DNA of 64,000 nt from an uncultured Lachnospiraceae bacterium (GTDB lineage: Bacteria > Bacillota > Clostridia > Lachnospirales > Lachnospiraceae). The translations under genes were made by a program, and so were the position numbers. The stretch is from positions 45,257 to 109,256 of the forward strand of contig CAJUSO010000004.1 of assembly GCA_910588965.1 (NCBI GenBank), read 5' to 3'. The notes under the pieces are model-generated. The model was given only the letters and a program-made list of their open reading frames with translations, did no database searches and was not told the DNA's origin. Shown here piece after piece: positions 17,409 through 25,973 of this stretch (position 1 is the first letter of the stretch; every line of letters begins with the position of its first letter).

Positions 17409-17487
17409 ACATGTTTCCTTATCGGGTATAACCGTACCCATCCCGCAAAGGCATAATCCAGGAACGGGCAGCGGTTTTACAATCATT

Positions 17488-18447
17488 TTAGAAGTACCCC
17501 GTCAGGCTTAGCATGCTGATAGCATTTACAAGCAACCCAATGGCAGCTAATACGCCGGGCTTACTCTTCATGGCCAATATGCCGATGATCAACCCTATGA
17601 CAGAAAGGCCTGCAAGCTGGCTCATCGATATTATACCGATTGCAATGGAAATGATTGCTTTTAGGTTACTGCTTTTCTTTTCAGCCGTATCATCCTCCCA
17701 ATCCACCTCTTCCTCTAGGCCAGATACCTTGCTGTTTCCCGTGCTGGAAGCATGGATAAGTGGAAATTGGCCAGCCCTAAACATTTCCATAAAACGTTGG
17801 CATACATAATCCTCGTCTTGCATCCCAACAAGCCAGCTGGCTTCTGCAATTTCAAGATCCTGTTGGCAGCAAATCCCTGTTGCATAGCACCAACCCCAAA
17901 ACCGGAAGTCCATGGAATTAAGGGATGGTTTATGTTCTAATTCCTGGAAATAAACCGACAGCCTTGCTTCAATCGGTCTCCTTCTCCTTGGATCTTCCGA
18001 TATATATTCTCTCAGGAATAGGCAGGCACTGATATCGCCTGTTGTGGCCGCTTTGCAGATTAAGTCATATGCTTTGCCAGTATCTGTTTTCAAATACATC
18101 TGCCCCAAAGACATCATGGCGGCTGGCGAACCGAATTCTACCGCCTTCTGGAAACACTTTTCTGCCTGTCCCAAATCCTTCGGGATCCGTTTCCCCTCTA
18201 AATACAGCATCCCCAAATCATAGGTGCACAAAAGGCTGTCCTCTTGCATCCCCTTTGTTAAATACTCCACTTTTTTTGCATAATCCGATGTATCCCTTGC
18301 TTTTATCCAATACTCATTATCTTCATCGTTCGATTCCTTTTGCTCTTGCCTTAAAAATTCCTGGAACTTTGCCTCTATCTGTGCATAATCTTCTGCCATG
18401 CTTCCTAACCTCCCTGATTTTCTGTAATAATAGCTATCCCTGTCCAC
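17488..18447 (-). CDS. Sel1-like repeat protein with C-terminal membrane helices
   Basis: A 319-residue protein with Sel1/TPR-like helical repeats at about residues 45-200 (TYDLGMLYLEGKRIPKDLGQ and AMMSLGQMYL). About 60 C-terminal residues are hydrophobic and form two transmembrane segments (AIISIAIGIISM, GLIIGILAM, LAAIGLLVNAI). The start is a GTG immediately after the TAA of the HAD gene, with AAGGGG six bases upstream, so the two are translationally linked. It is the last gene of the long operon and is followed by the terminator. Sel1 proteins usually act as adaptors in complexes. A membrane-tethered scaffold for the biosynthetic enzymes is possible but unproven. Confidence 0.78.
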   Translation of the reverse strand: MDRDSYYYRKSGRLGSMAEDYAQIEAKFQEFLRQEQKESNDEDNEYWIKARDTSDYAKKVEYLTKGMQEDSLLCTYDLGMLYLEGKRIPKDLGQAEKCFQKAVEFGSPAAMMSLGQMYLKTDTGKAYDLICKAATTGDISACLFLREYISEDPRRRRPIEARLSVYFQELEHKPSLNSMDFRFWGWCYATGICCQQDLEIAEASWLVGMQDEDYVCQRFMEMFRAGQFPLIHASSTGNSKVSGLEEEVDWEDDTAEKKSSNLKAIISIAIGIISMSQLAGLSVIGLIIGILAMKSKPGVLAAIGLLVNAISMLSLTGYF

Positions 18448-18822
18448 TTACAGCCCCTTATCCTCCACAAACCCCACTTGCATAAACACATCCCTCTCCG
18501 CATTAATAGCCAGGGCTGTTTTCAGCCCGGAGGGCTTCCTGTCGTTGATTAGAATCCGTTCCCCGTAGGGCAGACCGTATAGGATTTGGTAAGGGCCAAT
18601 GCCGTGGGCGTCCAGGAAGCCTTCCGTTGCCGCCGCATATGATGGATCCCGGGAAGTCAGGAATACAACCCTATCCCCTTCTGGTATGTTCTTCAGGAAA
18701 TCCTCCGCTCCCTCCAGGAAGGAGTCGCCTTCCTCCGTAAGGTAGCCGTTGTGGCGCAGGATAGTCCCGTCCAAATCAAAAAGCCATGTCTTCCTTAAAC
18801 CTGAAACTGTTATTTTTTCCAT
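18448..18822 (-). CDS. HAD-superfamily protein
   Basis: A small protein of about 124 residues. HAD motif I is WLFDLDGTIL and motif II is VVFLTSRDP. The motif III/IV region is short (ILINDRKPSGLKTALAIN), typical of small capless HAD proteins found in capsule and glycan loci. The ATG at 18822 has AGGAG at a 9-bp distance; an ATG three codons earlier would sit on top of that site and is rejected. It lies between the nucleotidyltransferase-kinase fusion and the Sel1 gene. A sugar- or polyol-phosphate phosphatase is likely. Confidence 0.8.
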   Translation of the reverse strand: MEKITVSGLRKTWLFDLDGTILRHNGYLTEEGDSFLEGAEDFLKNIPEGDRVVFLTSRDPSYAAATEGFLDAHGIGPYQILYGLPYGERILINDRKPSGLKTALAINAERDVFMQVGFVEDKGL

Positions 18823-18879
18823 TTGCTGCATCTCCTACTTGCCAATCCCCCTATCCCTCTCTGGCGGTCCTGCATCCCC

Positions 18880-20382
18880 TTACCACAATTCCTCCAGATA
18901 ATACAAGCCCAGGTAAAAGGCGCCGCAGATTGCATTATAATCTTCCCATGCATAGGTAGTCAGGGACAGCCAGATAATAGCATGCAGGAGCCGGATTTTC
19001 TCCTGGCCTGCCTCTTCCCCCAGCAGTTCCCAGAAGTATGGTTCCATCGCTTCCCATTGGCTGGAAGCGACCGTTAGTTCCACACCGTCCCTGCCAAATA
19101 CAAGGCGGAATTCCTTCCGGTTGAAACGGTCATAATTGCCTACCATGGAGTAGTATAATTTAGCCCAGTCATAATCCGGGTCGCCATAAAATTGGGTATG
19201 GCCGAAATACCCCCTGGGATCGATGAAACTAGGCGTCTCCTTATCCTTTAACAGGATATTGGAAAAGGTGCAGTCCCCATGCAGCAGGCAAAAATGCGGT
19301 ACAGAAAGCCCGTTTATTTTCTCTTCCAGCTCATTGCGGAAGAAAAACACATTGCGGCATTCCCTTCCGTTTATGGTAACCGTAGGGGCTTCTGCAAAGG
19401 GGATGAGATCCCGGACTTTATTAAGCCGTGCGAAGGTTTTGCCCGCATAAGCCTCCCATAGGCTGAAATAATCTGCCTCCATGCCCCCAAGGCTGTGCAG
19501 CCGTTTCAGGCTGCCCACAATGCCTGCCAGTATCCCCTTCTTTTCCCCTTCCGTAAGCCCTGTATAAGTAAACAGCGGGTTCCCGGGAATCCGCTCCATC
19601 ACCAGGGGTTCATAGGAATCAATCCGTGGGATGGGCGGATATCCCTTTCCTCCCACCAGGCCGTACCAGGCGCATTCCTTCTGGATGAGCGCCCTGCCCT
19701 GCCCGTCCAGGGCTTCCTTCTTTACCTGGCCTTCCAGGAAGGTGACGCGGTGAAAGGGGCGGCAGATTGGCGTCCCAAGCTTCTGGTAATCCTCCAGCAG
19801 GCCAAATTCCCTAGTTCCTGGGAGCCCCAGGGGCTGCATAGGCAGCCGCTTTGCCTTGAGCCAACGGACAAATTCCCCTTCCTTTGGCACATCGGCTATG
19901 GGCTCCTTATCCGGAAAAAGGAAGAGGCCTGCCACGCCATGCTCCCTGGAAGGCGCCTCAATCCATTCACCGTCCAAGAAACTCCAACGGCATTGGAAAC
20001 TGCCGGAAATCCCGACATAATTCCCTTCTTCTGCGGGGAAACAAAAATCCTGCGGCAAGATTAAGTCTGACCAGAGCAGCAGCAGGCTTTTCCCAGCAGG
20101 GATCTTCGCAAGGGCCTTCCCGATCCCAGCGCATGTGCCAGATTGGCCTCTGGCGTCAACCAGCAGATAAGCCACTTGGGCAAAGGCCTGCAGGTACTTC
20201 CTTAAGACATCAAATTTATAATCGCCGATAATCAAATATTTTTTCTCTGGGAACAGCCGAAACAGATGGAACATCATCGGCAGATTCTCCACCGGGACTA
20301 AGGCCTTCGGGATATGATCCGTCAGATGGCCCAACCTGCTGCCCCTTCCCCCTGCCTGTATGACAATATATTCCGGGTTCAT
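18880..20382 (-). CDS. Nucleotidyltransferase fused to APH/choline-kinase-like domain
   Basis: A fusion of about 500 residues. The N-terminal half is an NTP-transferase (YIVIQAGGRGSRLGHLTDHI with PKALVPV). The C-terminal half is an aminoglycoside/choline-kinase-like phosphotransferase: Brenner motif LLHGDCTFSNILL, then FIDPRGYFG and GDPDYDWAKL. Such pairs phosphorylate a small alcohol or amine and activate it as a CDP or similar conjugate for glycan decoration, as LicA plus LicC do for phosphocholine. The substrate here is unknown. The ATG at 20382 overlaps the previous gene's TGA as ATGA, with AGGAG 7 bp upstream; the longer reading frame (from 20439) is rejected. The adjacent HAD gene supports a small-molecule phosphorylation pathway. 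Confidence 0.82.
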   Translation of the reverse strand: MNPEYIVIQAGGRGSRLGHLTDHIPKALVPVENLPMMFHLFRLFPEKKYLIIGDYKFDVLRKYLQAFAQVAYLLVDARGQSGTCAGIGKALAKIPAGKSLLLLWSDLILPQDFCFPAEEGNYVGISGSFQCRWSFLDGEWIEAPSREHGVAGLFLFPDKEPIADVPKEGEFVRWLKAKRLPMQPLGLPGTREFGLLEDYQKLGTPICRPFHRVTFLEGQVKKEALDGQGRALIQKECAWYGLVGGKGYPPIPRIDSYEPLVMERIPGNPLFTYTGLTEGEKKGILAGIVGSLKRLHSLGGMEADYFSLWEAYAGKTFARLNKVRDLIPFAEAPTVTINGRECRNVFFFRNELEEKINGLSVPHFCLLHGDCTFSNILLKDKETPSFIDPRGYFGHTQFYGDPDYDWAKLYYSMVGNYDRFNRKEFRLVFGRDGVELTVASSQWEAMEPYFWELLGEEAGQEKIRLLHAIIWLSLTTYAWEDYNAICGAFYLGLYYLEELW

Positions 20383-22142
20383 ATGCATTCTCCTTTGATA
20401 AGCTCCTCCAACAGGGCTTCCTGCCCTTCCTGGCTCCAATAGCCATTTACAATCCCAGGCCTTACCTGCCCCAGGTCTGTAGCGTCGTTGAACATCTGCA
20501 GGTTGCGCGTGGCTGGGGCATGGTATAGGATCTGCAGCCGGTTCCTCCCCAAGGCAAGGATATCTGCAAGGCCTGTCCTTACGGCATAAATCAACCGGAA
20601 GCCCTGGGAAATGCTAAGAAGATCCGGGATAGGCAGGCACAGCGGGACTGCCCCCTCCAGGCAGGGATCCCCCTCCCTTCCAAGATTACAGTACACTTTC
20701 CTGCCCTGCCGCACCCATCCCAGGCACAGCCGTTCCAGGAATGCCCAGATAGCTTCCCGCCCCTGCTCCCGTCCCAAATCCGCATCCAAAATCTGGTAAA
20801 ACCCATTGGCATCCGGAATGATTAGGATAGCCTCTTCTTCCTTTATCTGCTCCAAGAATGCCTGCATCTGGGGCTTGGATGGCGCCAGGAAACTATCCGG
20901 GATGGGAGAGGGGGCTGCATCTGGGGGCAGCCCCAGGGATTTACGGAACAAGCCTAACATCGTGGGCTTCCCTTCCAGATGGCTCCAATCCTTCCCATAG
21001 CCGCAGTAGCCCAGCTGGAAGCCGCAGCGTACCAGGTTACCGCTGTCATAGGTTTCCGATAAAAGAAGGTAGGTTTCCAACGCCTTACGGCTGCCCTGGC
21101 TCAGGGTAAGGATCCCATCCACTGCCGGGAAGAACCGGATAATCTCTTCATGGCCCCTTGCACACAGCATCACGAGCCTGGAGATATCCTTGGCTTTCTT
21201 ATAGGAAGCCATAAAGCTTGCCATCAGCGCCGTATCCCCCTTCCCCCACCAGCCTGGGAATACAAACTGCGTATCCTGCCGGGCAGCCAGCCGGCCATAA
21301 ATTGCCATCCCCTCCATATATTGGCTCTGTATCTGGGATGCATGGAACCTCTGTACCGTTGTCGGCGCACTGGGATTTATTACGATGTAATATCCCCGCA
21401 TATGTTCCAGATGGAAAAGATCCACAAAAATATCCCCATCCGGCACGCCCTCCGCCAGCAGCCGCTTCCATTCCTGCTCCCAGCCTTCCTGGCATAACAG
21501 ATGGCTGCCCGGCCTTCCTGCCTGGGGATCCCTTTCCATCAGTTCTGCCGCACTGCGGATAACCGCCCAGCCTTCCTCCTGCTGACCTGGGGCTCTATGC
21601 ATGGATGACCGAACTTCTTCCTGCTGACCTAAGGCTCTGTGCATGGATGACTGGATTCCCTCCTGCTGCCCTAAGGCTCTGTGCATGGATGACTGGAATT
21701 CCTCCTGCTGCCCTAAGGCTCTATTCATGGATGACTGGACTTTTTCTTGCTGCCCCGGGGACATATGCATGGATGACTGGAATTCCTCCTGCTGCCCTAG
21801 GGCTCTGTGCATGGATGACTGGAATTCCTCCTGCTGCCCCAGGGCTCTCCGCATAGCTGACCGGGCTTCCTCCCGCTGCCTTGGGATTCTGTGCATGGAT
21901 GACTGGAATTCTTCCTGCTGCCCTAAGGCTCTATGCATGGATGACTGGACTTTTTCTTGCTGCCCCAAGGAAATGGCAGGAAGATAGTGGAACTGCATTT
22001 CTTTCCCCTCTAAAAAACCTGTGATTTTCAAGCCCTGCTGCATACAGAATAGGAGAAGGGCGTCCGCCTCTTTGCAGCATCCGTCCAGCAGGATATGTTC
22101 CTGTTGATACCAAAACCCTTTTACACGGTACAGGTTCTTCAT
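20379..22142 (-). CDS. GT-B (GT9-like) protein with 14-residue repeats
   Basis: About 587 residues. After a 60-residue start comes a 14-residue repeat (EEFQSSMHRALGQQ type, nine copies, residues about 63-188). From about residue 240 the sequence resembles heptosyltransferase-like GT-B proteins: WGKGDTALMASFMASYKKA followed by a PAVDGILTLS segment, and a C-terminal part with LLSISQGFRLIYAVRTGLAD. I read it as a divergent GT9-like glycosyltransferase; the usual D(S/T)GxxH donor-site motif is not clearly preserved. The ATG at 22142 overlaps the upstream TGA (ATGA). The position between a radical-SAM gene and the nucleotidyltransferase-kinase fits a glycan-tailoring role. The repeat may be a flexible spacer. 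Confidence 0.6.
   Translation of the reverse strand: MKNLYRVKGFWYQQEHILLDGCCKEADALLLFCMQQGLKITGFLEGKEMQFHYLPAISLGQQEKVQSSMHRALGQQEEFQSSMHRIPRQREEARSAMRRALGQQEEFQSSMHRALGQQEEFQSSMHMSPGQQEKVQSSMNRALGQQEEFQSSMHRALGQQEGIQSSMHRALGQQEEVRSSMHRAPGQQEEGWAVIRSAAELMERDPQAGRPGSHLLCQEGWEQEWKRLLAEGVPDGDIFVDLFHLEHMRGYYIVINPSAPTTVQRFHASQIQSQYMEGMAIYGRLAARQDTQFVFPGWWGKGDTALMASFMASYKKAKDISRLVMLCARGHEEIIRFFPAVDGILTLSQGSRKALETYLLLSETYDSGNLVRCGFQLGYCGYGKDWSHLEGKPTMLGLFRKSLGLPPDAAPSPIPDSFLAPSKPQMQAFLEQIKEEEAILIIPDANGFYQILDADLGREQGREAIWAFLERLCLGWVRQGRKVYCNLGREGDPCLEGAVPLCLPIPDLLSISQGFRLIYAVRTGLADILALGRNRLQILYHAPATRNLQMFNDATDLGQVRPGIVNGYWSQEGQEALLEELIKGECI
21579..21956 (-). repeat. 42-bp minisatellite coding 14-residue repeat
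   Basis: Nine tandem 42-bp units in the GT9-like gene encode variants of EEFQSSMHRALGQQ. All units are in frame. Near-identity of several units indicates recent expansion. Confidence 0.92.
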
Positions 22143-23239
22143 AAGCACGCCCCCCGGAAAAAGGAGGACACCTCATTGCATAAATACCAGCATCCGCCGC
22201 AGTCCGCCTTCCTCATACGGGCGCGGTATCCCTCCATCCTGCCGCAGCCCCAGATATCCTTTAGCCTCTGATGCTCTAAATTGCCTACCACATGGAGTTT
22301 TGGGCTGGAACAGGGCTTTACGTTCAGATAGTCGTCCACAAACAGGATGGACTGCCCTACCAGGCATTCATAGTTATCCGGTGTCTTCTTCCCTTCCAGG
22401 AAAAAATCCGGGATATGGCTTAAGTATTCTTCCGAATTGGAGACAAGGTATCCCTCCCGTTTCATGTGCAAGAGTTTTTGGATTAATTCTTCCGCCTCCC
22501 GGCGCACTTCCATGGACATGGTATCCTCCTGCTGGAATTCCTGGTGCTGGTATGCGCCGATTTCCACCCAAATGCCCTGGCCGCTCATAAACTCAACCAG
22601 TTCTTCCATATCCTGCGCATTGTGCCGGGTCAGGACGGCTGTCACATGGATAATCACATCCTTATATTTCCTGCGCATAGCAACCGCCGCCTCTATCCCA
22701 GCCAGCGCCTCTTCCAATTTTGCGCCCCGGTGCAGTTCATAATGCTCCTTTTTCAGGCTGTCAAAGGAAATCACGATATAATTCAAGCCACATGCGCCCA
22801 GTTCATCCCAATACCTTGGCAGCCACAATCCATTGGTCATCAGGATTGGCGCCACGCCCTGCCCCACAAAAGCCTTTACGATTTCTGGAAAATCCCTGCG
22901 TATCAGCGGCTCTCCCCCGTTGATGCCAACCGCAACAACCCCCAGTTCCCCGGCCTGCCTTGCAATGGACTGGATGCTGCCCAAGGAGATGTCCCCTTGC
23001 TTGCGGTACTTTGCCTGGCTGGCTGAATAGGCGCAATAAGAACAGTCCGAGTTGCAGCCGCCCGTTACCTTCAGCATCAGGAATTTGGGGCCTTGGGAAA
23101 CCCTTCCCTGTCCTATGCCGTCCCAGATTTCCTTACAGATGCGCCGGGCTTCCTCTGCTGTCTTTTCCGGGCAATGCTTCAGATAGCACTGTGCCTTTAT
23201 TGCATCCCAATATAAATTCCCTTCCATCTCCCAAGGCAT
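22139..23239 (-). CDS. Radical SAM / SPASM-like protein
   Basis: A 366-residue protein. The radical-SAM cluster motif is VTGGCNSDCSYCAYSA (Cys 62, 66, 69), with the glycine-rich GINGGEPLIRRDF SAM-binding segment. The C-terminal region has Cys pairs suitable for an auxiliary cluster (CLVG, KPCSSPK, DCGGCWYLCN). It is more like the PqqE/MoaA type than the six tandem paralogues further upstream. It starts at an ATG behind GGAAG and overlaps the following GT9-like gene by four bases. No short precursor peptide gene is visible beside it, so a peptide-maturase role has no direct support; a sugar or lipid substrate is as likely. Confidence 0.85.
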   Translation of the reverse strand: MPWEMEGNLYWDAIKAQCYLKHCPEKTAEEARRICKEIWDGIGQGRVSQGPKFLMLKVTGGCNSDCSYCAYSASQAKYRKQGDISLGSIQSIARQAGELGVVAVGINGGEPLIRRDFPEIVKAFVGQGVAPILMTNGLWLPRYWDELGACGLNYIVISFDSLKKEHYELHRGAKLEEALAGIEAAVAMRRKYKDVIIHVTAVLTRHNAQDMEELVEFMSGQGIWVEIGAYQHQEFQQEDTMSMEVRREAEELIQKLLHMKREGYLVSNSEEYLSHIPDFFLEGKKTPDNYECLVGQSILFVDDYLNVKPCSSPKLHVVGNLEHQRLKDIWGCGRMEGYRARMRKADCGGCWYLCNEVSSFFRGACL

Positions 23240-23273
23240 AGCGTCTCACTTCCTTTCCTAAAACTGTATTTCC

Positions 23274-25973
23274 CTAGTATAAATCAAATGTATCGCAGTA
23301 CCTGCAGTGCCCTAGGTTCCCGCGCCCTTTAAAAAGCGCTTCCCTTACCCTGGCGTATTCCGGGGAGTGCCATGCCTCCAGGACGCCTTGCCGGGCCAGG
23401 TCCCCCAAAGTCTCCTTGCCCAGCGGGTCGTTGCAACAAAGGGAAAGTTTCCCGTCTGGCCGCACTACCATCTGCTGGAAGGGCAGTGCACAGCGCTGGC
23501 TGGGATAAGATATTTTTTCCGTCCTGTTGGGCGCGTCTCCCCCTCTGGTGGTCAGGATTTCCATCGGGTCGCGGATGACAACCGTCACCTTTTCCTTCAA
23601 CTCCGGGTGCTGCGTGCAGTATCCTACAACCGCCCGGCTTGTATCATGGAGTTCCAGCTTCCTGGAATAATTGTCAATGACCAGTTCATCCAGATATGGG
23701 ATAATGCGTATGAACCGCTCCAAGGTAAGGACGGTCCCATTGGTAAATACATGGATTTTCGCCCCGGGAAGCTGCTCCCGGGCAAACATGGCCTTTTCTT
23801 CCAAGCCCTTATCCAGGAAAGGCTCGTTGTTGGAAAATAAAGCAAGATGCCCCTGATAAGAAATCCCCTTTAAATCTAGGATAATCTTTTGGAACAGTTC
23901 CATACCCATTTGCCTGGGTTCCCTGGTATCATCCCTGCAGTTCACCGGGCAGAAGGCACAAGTCCCATTGCACTGGTTGATGGTTTCAATCTCTATCATT
24001 TCAAATAAGGGCACATCCTCATGTACTTCCTCTACATAAGCATTGATTTCTTCCCGCCTGCCATGCTCCTTCTGGCGTCGGTTCCACTCCTGTTCGCTTT
24101 TCTGCGCACCGCCGATGCCATATGGATGAATGACCAATTCCTCTGTTGCAAACTGTAACGCCTGCCGGAAGGGGTTGATGACAACGGTATGCGGCGCCTT
24201 TTCCCTCATAGCGCGGGCCGTAAGCGCAGCATGGCGCCTGCCGTCCCCGATGAAAATAGCGTCTAATTTATCCTTTCCCATAGAAAGCTGCGCTGGCCCC
24301 GCCCCCTCATCCAAGGGGTACACCTCTTCTATCCCTGTCCTTGCTTTGATTTCTTGGCAGAAAAGGGCTGCATTTGCCCCGCCATAAACGCCGATAGCCC
24401 CCGCCCCGGAATCTGCCAATGCCTGCAGGGCTTTTTCAAAAGCTGGGGAATAGTAGGTATATTCTGTAATCCCCCATTCCTCCAGCTTCTTTATGATGGC
24501 ATCCTGGAAGGTGCTGATAAGGATGAGCCGGTACTGGCTGGCATGGGGCAAAAACTGCGCTGCCTCCAGGACGGGATACCCCAGGATTTCTTCCCCAGCC
24601 AAGGAAGGGCTGAAATTTACAAAGCACCCGATTCCCTCTTCTTGGAACCGTCCCACAGCTGCAGCTGCATAACGCCCCGTCCCCAAAAAAGCAATCGGCC
24701 TTTGCTTTTCCTTCTCCTCCTGACCTAGCCCCAGTGCACGGAGGGTATCCTTATAATAGCTGCGGCAAGTAAACTGCCTGCCCCATTTCCTGCTTTCCCC
24801 GGCATATGCTTCTATCCGTTCCGGCTTCTGGATACACTGCCGGATAGCATCTGACATATGCCGTATCCCGGTTTCTTTTTCATCCATTGTGACCAGCATG
24901 GCTCCCTTTTCCCCGGCATACTCTGGTATCCCCCCAACTTTTGAGGCCACTACCGCCCCAGGGCCCATCATCCCCTCCAACAGGGCCAGCGGCGCTGCAT
25001 CCGGCACAAGGGTCGGGATAAGCAGCACGTCCGCCGCCTCATAATAGTCGTTCATCTTCTCATAGGGCAGGAAACCCAAGAGGCGGATGGAAGCTTCGAA
25101 GCCTTTGGTTTCCCAGAACAGCTTCCTATAATAGGCATTTTTCTGCCTCTTCCCGGAAAAGCAGCCGCCCGCTATCAGAAGCTTTGCCCTTTTTTTGCCA
25201 TCCTTAAGCCCCTTTATGGCCTTTTTAAACGCCCGGACCATTTCCAGCACGCCCTTCTCCTGGCTTAGCCGGCCAGAATAGAAAAATACCGTTTCTTCTT
25301 TCACCCCTAAGCCGCGGCGCGTCCGTTCCCTCCTGGCCATATCCAGCTTCCGGCCAAATACTTTGCGGTTCACGCCGTTTTGGACGGTAATTACTTGCTC
25401 TTGGGTTATTTCCGGATACTGTTTTAAAATGTCCTCCCGGACATATCCGCTGACTGCCAGGATTTTCCTGCACTTTACAAAGAGATCCCTGTCCGTCTTT
25501 GTGTCCAGCACGGCAGAATGCTGGTGGTAAGCATATTTCCCCGCATACTTCTGGCTGTTGCCATAGAGGCGGAGGGCAGACAGCAAGGAAAGCCTGTTTT
25601 CAAAAATGACCCAGTCGAACTCCTGGCTATGCAGATACTCCGCCGCCTTCTGCGTATAATATTTTTCCTGGAAAAAGTTCTGGTAAAACATGCTTTTCCA
25701 GTCCTTTTTGATATATTCCAGATAAGAATAGACGCCAAAATCTGCAATCTTATCCTTTAAGGGCAGGCGCACAAATACAAATTCTGTATGCCGGTAACGC
25801 TGCGCTTTTTGTTCTGCCCTTGGCTCCCATATCCCAAAGACCGTAAGCTGCATTTCCTGGTGCACCTCATTCTGGCGCACCAAAGACTCTGCCAAGGTCT
25901 CCACTGCGCCGCCCCAAACGGCAGGCACAGGCAATATGCCAGGCGTAATCAACAATACTCGGTTCCCTTTCAT
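23274..25973 (-). CDS. GT4 glycosyltransferase - Rossmann-like - radical SAM fusion
   Basis: An 899-residue three-part protein. Residues 1 to about 420 are a GT-B glycosyltransferase of family 4 type (LLITPGILPVPAVWGGAVET at the start; FYSGRLSQEKGVLEMVRAF; then EAADVLLIPTLVPDAAPLAL). About 428-530 is a Rossmann-like segment (PIAFLGTGRYAAAAVGRF), similar to the N-terminus of the radical-SAM protein at 32685. About 655-899 is a radical SAM domain (ETINQCNGTCAFCPVNC) with a SPASM-like end (LSLCCNDPLG, HCRYCDTFDLY). The start overlaps the upstream stop (ATGA). Fusion of sugar transfer and radical chemistry in one polypeptide suggests the radical reaction acts on the glycan under assembly. Confidence 0.85.
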   Translation of the reverse strand: MKGNRVLLITPGILPVPAVWGGAVETLAESLVRQNEVHQEMQLTVFGIWEPRAEQKAQRYRHTEFVFVRLPLKDKIADFGVYSYLEYIKKDWKSMFYQNFFQEKYYTQKAAEYLHSQEFDWVIFENRLSLLSALRLYGNSQKYAGKYAYHQHSAVLDTKTDRDLFVKCRKILAVSGYVREDILKQYPEITQEQVITVQNGVNRKVFGRKLDMARRERTRRGLGVKEETVFFYSGRLSQEKGVLEMVRAFKKAIKGLKDGKKRAKLLIAGGCFSGKRQKNAYYRKLFWETKGFEASIRLLGFLPYEKMNDYYEAADVLLIPTLVPDAAPLALLEGMMGPGAVVASKVGGIPEYAGEKGAMLVTMDEKETGIRHMSDAIRQCIQKPERIEAYAGESRKWGRQFTCRSYYKDTLRALGLGQEEKEKQRPIAFLGTGRYAAAAVGRFQEEGIGCFVNFSPSLAGEEILGYPVLEAAQFLPHASQYRLILISTFQDAIIKKLEEWGITEYTYYSPAFEKALQALADSGAGAIGVYGGANAALFCQEIKARTGIEEVYPLDEGAGPAQLSMGKDKLDAIFIGDGRRHAALTARAMREKAPHTVVINPFRQALQFATEELVIHPYGIGGAQKSEQEWNRRQKEHGRREEINAYVEEVHEDVPLFEMIEIETINQCNGTCAFCPVNCRDDTREPRQMGMELFQKIILDLKGISYQGHLALFSNNEPFLDKGLEEKAMFAREQLPGAKIHVFTNGTVLTLERFIRIIPYLDELVIDNYSRKLELHDTSRAVVGYCTQHPELKEKVTVVIRDPMEILTTRGGDAPNRTEKISYPSQRCALPFQQMVVRPDGKLSLCCNDPLGKETLGDLARQGVLEAWHSPEYARVREALFKGRGNLGHCRYCDTFDLY

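Noticed and set aside
22139..23239. RiPP maturase with nearby precursor peptide
   Set aside because: No small Cys-rich or leader-like ORF with a ribosome binding site was found near the radical-SAM genes.
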